A stretch of 64,000 bases of DNA from VRUE01 sp963796705 (GTDB taxonomy: Bacteria > Actinomycetota > Thermoleophilia > Solirubrobacterales > 70-9), in NCBI GenBank assembly GCA_963796705.1, contig CAWCMK010000004.1:310001-374000 (forward strand). Reading direction: 5' to 3'. A program made the position numbers and the translations under genes. Below are positions 1-6,860 of this stretch, piece by piece. A model generated the notes under the pieces. That model searched no databases, was not told where the DNA came from, and was given only the letters and a program-made list of their open reading frames with translations. The first letter of the stretch is position 1. Each line of letters starts with the position of its first letter.

Positions 1-933
1 CTGGTGATGCTCGCCGGGCCGATGAGGATGCTCGGAGTGGCGATGGGGATGGCGCAGCGCGCGATCGCCTCGGGCAACCGGATGTTCGAGATCATCGACC
101 GCGAGCCGCGGATCCAGAGCCCGCCGGGGGCGCCACGACTGCCGGCCGGGGGCGGCGCCGCCGCCCTGCGGGGCGTGACGCTGCGCTACGAGGAAACCGG
201 CGCCCCCGCGCTCGAGGGGATCGACCTCGAGGTCGAGGCCGGCAAGGTCGTCGCGCTGGTCGGGCCCTCGGGGTCCGGCAAGACGAGCCTCGTGGCGCTG
301 ATCGCACGGCTCTATGACCCGAGCGAGGGAACCGTGCGAGTCGACGGTGCCGACGTGCGCGAGATCGACGTCGGCAGCCTGCGCTCAGAGATCGCCTTCG
401 TCGCCGACGACAGCTTCCTGTTCACGGCCAGCGTCGCCGAGAACATCGCCTACGCGCGGGCCGGCGCGAGCCGCGAGCAGATCGAAACGGCGGCGCGCCG
501 GGCGCAGGCCGACGGCTTCATCCGCGACCTGCCCGACGGCTATGAGACCCGGGTCGGCGAGCGCGGGCTGACTCTCTCCGGAGGGCAGCGCCAGCGGGTC
601 GCGATCGCCCGGGCGCTGCTCGCCGACCCGCGCATCCTGATCCTCGACGACGCCACCTCCTCGGTCGACGCGACAACCGAGGCGGCGATCAAGGAGGGCC
701 TGCGCGAGGCGATGGTCGGGCGCACGACGTTCATCATCGCCCACCGCCTCTCAACCGTCTCGCTGGCGGACGAAATCGTCGTCTTGGACCGCGGCCGGAT
801 CGTCGACCGCGGCACCCACGAGGAGCTGATGGAGGGCTGCGGCTTTTACCGCGAGATCGCCGACCACGGGCTCGCCGACAGCGTCTTCCTCCAGCACGAC
901 CTCGAGGAGCGCGAGGAGATGGCGAAGCTGTGA
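1..933 (+). CDS. ABC exporter subunit with degenerate nucleotide-binding domain (5' partial)
   Basis: The frame is open to the window edge, so the transmembrane domain and true start lie outside; what remains is the end of the last membrane helices and a full nucleotide-binding domain. Counting from codon 2 of the window: Walker A GPSGSGKT at 87-94, signature LSGGQ at 191-195, Walker B ILILDD at about 211-216, and the switch His in IIAHRLS. Two residues are unusual: the Q-loop Gln is replaced (AFVADD where VPQD is usual) and the catalytic Glu after Walker B is Asp (LDDATSSVD). This is the pattern of the non-catalytic half of heterodimeric type IV exporters such as TM287/288. The next gene starts within the stop codon (GTGA), which fits a co-translated partner. 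The substrate cannot be told from sequence. Confidence 0.93.
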   Translation: MVMLAGPMRMLGVAMGMAQRAIASGNRMFEIIDREPRIQSPPGAPRLPAGGGAAALRGVTLRYEETGAPALEGIDLEVEAGKVVALVGPSGSGKTSLVALIARLYDPSEGTVRVDGADVREIDVGSLRSEIAFVADDSFLFTASVAENIAYARAGASREQIETAARRAQADGFIRDLPDGYETRVGERGLTLSGGQRQRVAIARALLADPRILILDDATSSVDATTEAAIKEGLREAMVGRTTFIIAHRLSTVSLADEIVVLDRGRIVDRGTHEELMEGCGFYREIADHGLADSVFLQHDLEEREEMAKL

Positions 934-2798
934 GCGGCGATCGAGTCAGCGCCCTGGCCAACGTCGGGAAGCTCTTCCGGTCGCTTTGGCGGCTGGTGCG
1001 CGGCGAGGACCAGCGCGGCCGCAAGGTCCGCTGGATGATCGGCCTGCTGCGCCCCTACCGCGGGCGGATGGCGCTGATGTTCGTCGCCCTGCTGATCGAG
1101 ACCGCCGCCGGCCTGGCTCCCCCCTACCTTGCCGGCCGCGCGGTCAACGCGATCCACAACGCGTTGCTCGGGAGCGGGGACCTCAGCGCGCTCGATTGGA
1201 CGGTCGCCGCATTCGCGGCCGCGACGCTGCTCTACGCGATCGGCACCTACGCCGAGACCTACCTCGTCGGCTGGGTCGGGACACGCGCCCTGCAGGACCT
1301 GCGAGAGCGGCTCTTCGCCCACATCCAGTCGATGTCGATCGGCTTCTTCACCAGGCGCAGCCCGGGTGTCCTGATCTCGCGGATGACCAACGACGTCGAG
1401 GCGCTCAACCAGCTCGTCACCGACGGCGTCGTGACGATCTTCTCCAGCACCCTGACCCTGGTCGGGGTCGTCGTCATCCTCCTCGTGCTCGACGTCAAGC
1501 TGGCGCTGATCACCTTCATCACCTTCCCGCTGCTGTTGGTCGCCAGCCTCGTCTTTCGGATCGTCTCGGCCAGCACATACCGGGCGACCCGTGACCGGAT
1601 CGCGGCGGTCACCGCCTACCTGCAGGAGAGCCTCAGCGGCGTCCGAGTCGTGCGCAGCTTCGGCCAGGAGCCGCGCCACGTCGACGAGATGACCGAGCTC
1701 AACGAGGCGAACCGGGCCGTGAACATGAAGACGGTCTATCTCAACGCCTCCTACTTCCCGGCGGTCGAACTGCTTGCCGCGGCCGGGACCGCGGTGATCC
1801 TCCTCTACGGCGGCAGCCAGGCGATCAACGGGGCGATCGAAATCGGAATCATCGTCTCCTTCGTCGGCTACCTGACGACCTTCTTCGAACCGATCCAGGA
1901 ACTCTCCCAGCTCTACACGACCTACCAGCAGGGGATGGCGGCGCTCGACAAGATCTTCGACCTGCTGGACACGGCGCCGGATATGGTCGATGCCCCCGAC
2001 GCGATTGACCCGGGCACGCTGAAGGGTGAGATCCGCATGCAGGGCGTCTGGTTCTCATATGAGTCCCCCACCCCCGCCGAGCCGGCGACAGAGGCGCAGC
2101 CGCCTCCCGTCTCCTGGGCGCTGAAGGACATCGACCTGCACGTGCCGCCCGGCCAGACTCTGGCGCTGGTCGGGTCAACCGGGGCTGGCAAGTCGACCTT
2201 CGCGAAGCTCGTCGCTCGCTTCTATGACCCCCAGCGCGGCACGGTCTCGGTCGACGGACATGACCTGCGAAGCGTGCGCCAGCGCGCCCTGCGAGGGCAG
2301 CTCGGAATCGTCCCCCAGGAGGGCTTCCTGTTCTCGGGCAGCGTCCGCGAGAACATCGCCTTCGGGCGCCCCGAGGCGAGCCTCGATGAGATCGACGCGG
2401 CGGCCGCGGCGGTCGGCGCCACCGATTTCATCGCCGGCCTGGCGGACGGGATCGAGACTCAGGTTGGCGAGCGGGGCGTGCAGCTCTCGGCCGGTCAGCG
2501 CCAGCTGGTCGCCTTCGCTCGGGCGCTGCTCGCCGAGCCCCGCATCCTGATCCTCGATGAGGCGACCTCCAACGTCGACGTGCGCACCGAGCGGACGATC
2601 GAGAAGGGACTTGAACGGCTACTCGCCGGGCGCACCGCGATCGTCATCGCCCACCGCCTCTCGACGATCCGCCGCGCCGGCAAGATCGTCGTCATGGAGC
2701 ACGGCCGGATCGCCGAGGCGGGAACGCATGAGGAGCTGATCGAGGCGGGTGGCCCCTACTCACGCCTCTATGGGGCCTGGCAGGCCTCGGCGGCCTAG
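930..2798 (+). CDS. ABC exporter subunit, transmembrane plus catalytic ATPase domain
   Basis: A full-length half-transporter of 622 residues: six predicted membrane helices in about residues 40-330, then a nucleotide-binding domain with Walker A GSTGAGKST (415-423), an intact Q-loop Gln (Q463) and Walker B LDEATSNVD with the catalytic Glu at 544. Its signature motif is LSAGQ (519-523) instead of LSGGQ. In a heterodimer with the upstream protein this gives one canonical site (this Walker A/B plus the partner's LSGGQ) and one degenerate site (partner Asp plus this LSAGQ). The GTG start overlaps the upstream stop by four bases. Family knowledge points to export of drugs, lipids or peptides; the actual substrate is unknown. 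Confidence 0.95.
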   Translation: MSGDRVSALANVGKLFRSLWRLVRGEDQRGRKVRWMIGLLRPYRGRMALMFVALLIETAAGLAPPYLAGRAVNAIHNALLGSGDLSALDWTVAAFAAATLLYAIGTYAETYLVGWVGTRALQDLRERLFAHIQSMSIGFFTRRSPGVLISRMTNDVEALNQLVTDGVVTIFSSTLTLVGVVVILLVLDVKLALITFITFPLLLVASLVFRIVSASTYRATRDRIAAVTAYLQESLSGVRVVRSFGQEPRHVDEMTELNEANRAVNMKTVYLNASYFPAVELLAAAGTAVILLYGGSQAINGAIEIGIIVSFVGYLTTFFEPIQELSQLYTTYQQGMAALDKIFDLLDTAPDMVDAPDAIDPGTLKGEIRMQGVWFSYESPTPAEPATEAQPPPVSWALKDIDLHVPPGQTLALVGSTGAGKSTFAKLVARFYDPQRGTVSVDGHDLRSVRQRALRGQLGIVPQEGFLFSGSVRENIAFGRPEASLDEIDAAAAAVGATDFIAGLADGIETQVGERGVQLSAGQRQLVAFARALLAEPRILILDEATSNVDVRTERTIEKGLERLLAGRTAIVIAHRLSTIRRAGKIVVMEHGRIAEAGTHEELIEAGGPYSRLYGAWQASAA

Positions 2799-2808
2799 CT
2801 ACCCGGCG

Positions 2809-3072
2809 CTAACCGAGCAGGCGTGCCTTCTGGGCGCTGAACTCCTCCTCCGTGAGGATGCCCTGGTCTTTCAGTTCGCCGAGCTGCTTGAGCTGATCGA
2901 TCACCGAGCCCTCGGCTGGCGGGGCGGCCGGGGGCGGCGCCGGAGCTGGGGCCTGGTCTGCTTCCTGCTCTGACCAACGCTCGGCCTGACGGCGCGAGAC
3001 ACGGTTGCTGACAGACGTCGCTGTGCCGGCGATGACCGCCGTGCGGGCCACCCCTCGAAGTAGACCTGGCAT
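2809..3072 (-). CDS. SHOCT domain small protein
   Basis: An 87-residue protein. The N-terminal third is basic with a weakly hydrophobic stretch (TAVIAGTATSV), the middle is an Ala/Pro linker, and the last 30 residues form a SHOCT module (LKQLGELKDQGILTEEEF followed by KARLLG). SHOCT domains are short C-terminal helical modules thought to help oligomerisation or membrane association. The gene sits 15 bases downstream of a DUF6325 gene on the same strand, and such pairs recur in actinobacteria, so the two products may work together. No enzymatic residues are visible and the biochemical role is unknown. Confidence 0.85.
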   Translation of the reverse strand: MPGLLRGVARTAVIAGTATSVSNRVSRRQAERWSEQEADQAPAPAPPPAAPPAEGSVIDQLKQLGELKDQGILTEEEFSAQKARLLG

Positions 3073-3087
3073 CGTTTTGCTCCTCTC

Positions 3088-3528
3088 CTAAGCGGATTCC
3101 TCGAGTGTGTCCAAAGTGGCGAGCAGATCGTCGACCGGGATCCGCCCGCTGGCAACCAGCTGCGCGCCTCCGCGCCGCGCCGCAGCCGCGAAAGGCGCCG
3201 CCCAGCGATTCTCATAGACGAGCAGCGCCGCGGCGGTGCCGGGCTCGATCACGGAGCCGGCCTCGCCGACGTCTTCATCGGAGACGAGGCCAGAGGAAGC
3301 CCCCGCGAACACCGAGACCTCCGGCACCCCCTGGCCGAGATCGGCGATCTCAAGACGCGTAACCGAGCCGTCCGCGTCCTTGGCGATAAAAACCAGATCG
3401 AGGATTCGGATCAGGCCGCGGTCGACGAGGTCGACCAGGTAAGGAAGGGCCTCACCTGTCGGCTGTCCCCCGGGCCACTCGACCACCAGATAGTCGATCG
3501 GCCCCATCTCCATGGCGTCGGCGCTCAT
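3088..3528 (-). CDS. DUF6325 family protein
   Basis: A 146-residue soluble-looking protein that opens with MGPIDYLVVEW a few residues after the start, as in the DUF6325/DUF1269-like family, and contains the Gly/Asp-rich core and the ending typical of it (RIPVDDLLATLDTLEES). No signal peptide or membrane helix is evident. It shares a transcript with the SHOCT gene 15 bases downstream. The family has no assigned biochemistry; a role in stress or envelope regulation has been guessed from context in other genomes but is not shown here. The start could instead be the internal ATG five codons in. Confidence 0.8.
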   Translation of the reverse strand: MSADAMEMGPIDYLVVEWPGGQPTGEALPYLVDLVDRGLIRILDLVFIAKDADGSVTRLEIADLGQGVPEVSVFAGASSGLVSDEDVGEAGSVIEPGTAAALLVYENRWAAPFAAAARRGGAQLVASGRIPVDDLLATLDTLEESA

Positions 3529-3578
3529 TCGCTCACATCCCCTTCCTCGATTTGCATCCGGGATCTTAGGAGAAGAGA

Positions 3579-4283
3579 TCAGCCGGGGCCAATGCCACCC
3601 GAGCCGCCCGATCCTTCTTCGCCGCCACCGGCGCCGGTGCCACCGCCTTCGGATTCGCCGGCCCCGCCCGTTTCGGGCGCAACTTCTTCAGGCGCCGCTT
3701 CTTCAGGCGCCGCTTCTTCGGGCGCCGCTTCTTCTTCAGGCGCCGCTTCCGGTTCGGCACCACCGCCCGAGGAGCGGGACGGGACAGAGGGCGCGCTCGG
3801 CGCTTCCGCGCATTCTTCAAAGCCGAAGGCCGCGGCGGCTTCCTCGAAGGCCTTGAGGGCTTCATCGGCCTTGGACTGGGCTTCGGCGAGGCCGCTTTCA
3901 TCGCCCCGCGCCGAGGCCAGTTGCGCATCGCGCTCGGCCTGTGCGAGTTCGTTGGCGGCGTTGGTGAATTCGGCATACCCGCCTCCTTCTTCGGGAGTCC
4001 CGAGCCCTTTCAGGCGTTCGACCATGCCGCTGTAGAGGTCGGCTGCCTGGGAGACCTGGCTCGACGTTTCCGCTTCACTTGCGTTGACGGTGCCCACCGC
4101 GGCGTTGACCTCGGCACAGATCGAATCACCCTGTTTGATCAGCTCGGCCTTGCTCAGCGCCGCCGGTTCTTCCCGCGTGGACACCGGAGGCGCCGTGGTT
4201 TCGCCGCCGCCTCCCCCACCGCAGCCGGCGAGGGCCAGGGCGGCGATCGGCACCACGGCGAGAGCTGCATTTGCAAGTCTCAT
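3579..4283 (-). CDS. Secreted lipoprotein with Glu/Ala/Pro tandem repeats
   Basis: A 234-residue protein with a signal sequence ending in the lipobox LALAGC, followed by a run of glycines, so it should be lipidated and anchored outside the membrane. The middle part is a helical, Glu/Ala-rich, probably coiled-coil region (about residues 45-150; it includes LIKQGDSICAEVNAAVG). The C-terminus is low-complexity, with EEAAP-type repeats encoded by 15-bp DNA repeats, ending in a Gly-rich tail. The same architecture is common in Thermoleophilia lipoproteins of unknown function. It lies downstream of tRNA-Gln and appears monocistronic. Confidence 0.85.
   Translation of the reverse strand: MRLANAALAVVPIAALALAGCGGGGGGETTAPPVSTREEPAALSKAELIKQGDSICAEVNAAVGTVNASEAETSSQVSQAADLYSGMVERLKGLGTPEEGGGYAEFTNAANELAQAERDAQLASARGDESGLAEAQSKADEALKAFEEAAAAFGFEECAEAPSAPSVPSRSSGGGAEPEAAPEEEAAPEEAAPEEAAPEEVAPETGGAGESEGGGTGAGGGEEGSGGSGGIGPG
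3684..3746. repeat. 15-bp tandem repeat inside lipoprotein gene
   Basis: Four head-to-tail copies of ttcttcaggcgccgc (+ strand): two identical, one with a single change (a to g), and one lengthened by an extra ttc triplet. All keep the reading frame and encode alternating acidic and Ala/Pro residues of the lipoprotein on the minus strand. The near identity of the copies suggests recent slippage, so copy number may vary between strains. Confidence 0.9.
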
Positions 4284-4333
4284 TGGTCGGCGACGGTAGC
4301 AGAGCGATTAGACCCTCTGTGCAGGTAATTCGA

Positions 4334-4404
4334 CTGCGGCCCAGGGATTCGAACCCCGACTACCTCGTCCAGAGCGAGGCGTGCTGCCGTTACACCAGGC
4401 CGCA
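4334..4404 (-). tRNA. tRNA-Gln (anticodon CUG)
   Basis: Read on the minus strand this folds as a tRNA: a 7-bp acceptor stem TGCGGCC/GGCCGCA, a D-arm with TGGTGTAACGGCAGCA typical of tRNA-Gln, an anticodon stem CCTCG/CGAGG around the loop CTCTGGA (anticodon CTG, reading CAG) and a T-arm with GGTTCGAATCC. The discriminator base is G and the CCA end is not encoded. It lies between the FAD reductase and the lipoprotein gene. Confidence 0.96.
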
Positions 4405-4442
4405 AGGCTGCACCAGAATACCCAGCGCGGATAGCCGTCGCC

Positions 4443-5678
4443 TCAGGAGCCGATCTGCTCAAGGTTGGCGTCGGGATCGGCGATCTCCCCCCTCACCCCG
4501 GAGATATCGACGCCCTCGGCGAGAAGACGGCGCGCCGTGACCAGGTCTTCGGGGCGCCCGACGCTGAGACAGCCGGCGACCCTTTGGTCCTTCAGGTACC
4601 AGACGGAGAACTCGCCATCCTCGCGCTCACCGCGCCAGAGCTCCTCCTCCCAATCCTGCGCCGGCCCGACGTACTCGAGGCTCGCCCAGTCGGCGAGATC
4701 GCTGAAGAAGTAGGGGACAACCTCGTAATCGGCATCGGCGCCGAGCATATTGCGAGCGGCGTGCATTCCCTGCTGCAGCGCGACATCCCAGTGCTCGACC
4801 CGCAGCCGCCGAGCGTGAATGACGCTCTCATAGGAGCAGCAGTCCCCGGCCGCGTAGATTCCCTCGACCGAGGAGCAGAGCTTAGAGTCGCAGAGGACAC
4901 CGTCCCCCACCTCAAGCCCGGCCCGCTCGGCGAGCATCGAGTCGGCCCGCACGCCGGCGCCGACGATAACCGCGTCGCACTCGAGCGCCAGTCCGCTCTT
5001 AGTCACGACTGCCCTGACCCTGCCGTCGCCCTCGAAGGCCTCGAGCTCCTCGCCGCCGTGGATCGTCACGCCGTGGGCCTCGAGCTGTTCATGGAACCAG
5101 CGGCCCGCAGCCTCGCCGAAGGTGCGCGAGAGGGCCACCTGCTCCATCATCACGATCGTGCACTCGACGTCCTTTGCCCGCAGGGAGGCCGCCACCTCGG
5201 CGCCGATGTAGCTGCCGCCCACCAGGACCACGTGCGTCGCCGCCTCGGCGTCGGCGCGGATTGCGTCGGAGTTTCCGAAGGCCCGCAGATAGTGGATCCC
5301 CTCGTTCTCGGCACCCTCGACGCGCAGGATGTTGACCATCGCGCCGGTCCCGAGCAGCGCCTTGTCGAAGCCGATTTCCTCGCCGCCCTGCAGGGTCGCC
5401 GTACGGGCCGCGGGGTCCAGCGACATCACGTTGCGGCCGCTGATCAGCTCGACCTCGTTCTCCTCATACCAGCCCACCGGGTGAACATGCGCGTCGGCCC
5501 GCGAGGATTCCCCGCGCAGGTACTCCTTCGTGAGCGGCGGGCGTTCGTAGGGGGGCTCGGGCTCGCGGCCGACCAGAAGGATCGAGCCCTCGGCACCCTG
5601 CTTGCGCAACTCCGTCGCGCACTGGGCCGAGGCGAGACCGCCCCCGATCAACAGGAAGTCGACGTCGCGTACGGCCAC
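4443..5678 (-). CDS. FAD-dependent NAD(P)H oxidoreductase (ferredoxin/rubredoxin reductase type)
   Basis: A 411-residue pyridine-nucleotide disulfide-family flavoprotein without the redox-active Cys pair. It shows an N-terminal FAD Rossmann motif (LLIGGGLASAQCATELR), a second dinucleotide fold (LVGGSYIGAEVAASLR, about residues 151-166), the FAD-binding AAGDCCS motif (about 280) and a C-terminal reductase-type domain. This is the layout of reductases that pass electrons from NAD(P)H to ferredoxin or rubredoxin for oxygenases and P450s, and of AIF-like proteins. It follows the trkA genes by nine bases on the same strand. No ferredoxin or oxygenase partner lies in the window, so the acceptor is unknown. 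Confidence 0.92.
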   Translation of the reverse strand: MAVRDVDFLLIGGGLASAQCATELRKQGAEGSILLVGREPEPPYERPPLTKEYLRGESSRADAHVHPVGWYEENEVELISGRNVMSLDPAARTATLQGGEEIGFDKALLGTGAMVNILRVEGAENEGIHYLRAFGNSDAIRADAEAATHVVLVGGSYIGAEVAASLRAKDVECTIVMMEQVALSRTFGEAAGRWFHEQLEAHGVTIHGGEELEAFEGDGRVRAVVTKSGLALECDAVIVGAGVRADSMLAERAGLEVGDGVLCDSKLCSSVEGIYAAGDCCSYESVIHARRLRVEHWDVALQQGMHAARNMLGADADYEVVPYFFSDLADWASLEYVGPAQDWEEELWRGEREDGEFSVWYLKDQRVAGCLSVGRPEDLVTARRLLAEGVDISGVRGEIADPDANLEQIGS

Positions 5679-5687
5679 CCCTGAGTC

Positions 5688-6371
5688 CTACCCGACCTCG
5701 CGACCGTTCTCACCGACGGGACCGAAGATCGCTTTCAGCTCATCCTCCTTCCCGGGGTCGAGAACGGCCAGGACCTCGTCGCCGACCTCGAGGACCGTGT
5801 CGGGTCCGGGGACGAATCCCCTGCCATCTCGCAGCACCGAGATCAACAGGCTTCCGTCGGGCATCGCCAGATCACCGACCCGGCGACCGGTCACCCCGCA
5901 GTCCTTGCCGAGCAGCATCTCGATGATCTCAAGCTGCTCCTCCTGCAAATCCAGCAGGTGAACCAGCCCGTACTCGGGCACCTCGTGCTCGAGCAGGCGC
6001 AGGATCAGGTCGGTGGCCGAGACGTAGGGCTTGATCCCCAAGAGCTCAAAATGCGGCTTGTTGCGCGGGTTGTTGACGCGGGCGATGATCTGCTCAACCA
6101 TGTACTTCTCGCGCGCGACCTGGCAGATCAGCATGTTGTCCTCGTCGTCGCCGGTGACCGCGATCACCATGTCGGCCCGCTGGACACCGGCGCGCTCGAG
6201 CACCCAGAGCTCGGAAGCGTCTCCGTAGGAGACATTGTGCTCGAGCTCCTGCTCGACGGTCAGGTAGCGGCGCCGATTGCTCTCGATTACCGTCACCTCA
6301 TGCTCCTTTTCGAGCAGCTCGCGCGCCAAATTCCAACCCACCTTGCCGGCGCCGACGACGATGATGTACAT
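5688..6371 (-). CDS. TrkA-type potassium transport regulator (RCK_N and RCK_C), CeoB-like
   Basis: A 227-residue cytoplasmic RCK protein: N-terminal Rossmann domain opening MYIIVVGAGKVGWNLA with the NAD-binding GxGxxG, an acidic VIESN at the end of strand 2, and a C-terminal RCK_C domain (about residues 140-220). Such proteins bind NAD(H) or nucleotides and gate K+ channels or transporters. I chose the ATG at 6371 because the Rossmann strand begins there; the frame upstream is non-homologous filler. Its start lies two bases after the stop of a second, shorter TrkA protein, as in the mycobacterial ceoB/ceoC pair, so the two probably form a hetero-oligomer. Confidence 0.93.
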   Translation of the reverse strand: MYIIVVGAGKVGWNLARELLEKEHEVTVIESNRRRYLTVEQELEHNVSYGDASELWVLERAGVQRADMVIAVTGDDEDNMLICQVAREKYMVEQIIARVNNPRNKPHFELLGIKPYVSATDLILRLLEHEVPEYGLVHLLDLQEEQLEIIEMLLGKDCGVTGRRVGDLAMPDGSLLISVLRDGRGFVPGPDTVLEVGDEVLAVLDPGKEDELKAIFGPVGENGREVG

Positions 6372-6373
6372 CC

Positions 6374-6838
6374 CTACGCGGCCTCCTCGGAGCCCTCGGA
6401 GGAGCCGCCGCGGCCGTTGCCCTCGCGGACCGCCGTTTCCAGCATGTCGATCGCGACCCGGGTCGGACAGACGGTGTGCATGCCCTGGCGCTGGTACCAC
6501 TCGGCGCGCAGCGGATCGAGGATCCGGGCGATCACGGTCGGCACCTTGTAGCGGCGCTGGGCGATCTGGGCGATGACTATGTTCGTGTTATCGCCGTCGG
6601 TCGAGGCGATGAAGGCGTCGGCTTCTTCGATGCCGGCGGCCACCAGAGCGTCGGTCTCAAGGCCGGCGCCGACCGTGAAGCGCCCGCCGAGGTCCTCCCA
6701 GCCCTTCTCCAGGCCGACCTCGAGCCTGGCGTGGGACTCGGGATCCTCGTCAAGGCAGGAAACCTGGTGTCCTTCGTGCAGCATCGAACGGGCCAGCGAG
6801 GAACCGACGCGACCGCAGCCGACGATCAGGATGAACAC
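6374..6838 (-). CDS. TrkA N-domain protein, CeoC-like
   Basis: A 154-residue protein consisting essentially of one RCK_N Rossmann domain (FILIVGCGRVGSSLARSML, then the acidic CLDEDPE) with a short Gly/Glu/Ser tail; no RCK_C domain. The GTG at 6838 is the best start because it begins immediately at the first beta strand; an upstream GTG is out of frame. It sits between the APC-Usp permease (22 bases upstream) and the full TrkA protein. The shared strand and tight spacing support a common transport complex in which this subunit senses nucleotide. Confidence 0.9.
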   Translation of the reverse strand: MFILIVGCGRVGSSLARSMLHEGHQVSCLDEDPESHARLEVGLEKGWEDLGGRFTVGAGLETDALVAAGIEEADAFIASTDGDNTNIVIAQIAQRRYKVPTVIARILDPLRAEWYQRQGMHTVCPTRVAIDMLETAVREGNGRGGSSEGSEEAA

Positions 6839-6860
6839 GTTCTCACCACGGCGGTGCAGT

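Noticed and set aside
4584..5684. A 366-codon plus-strand frame
   Set aside because: Antisense to the FAD reductase, no recognisable domain, typical high-GC shadow.
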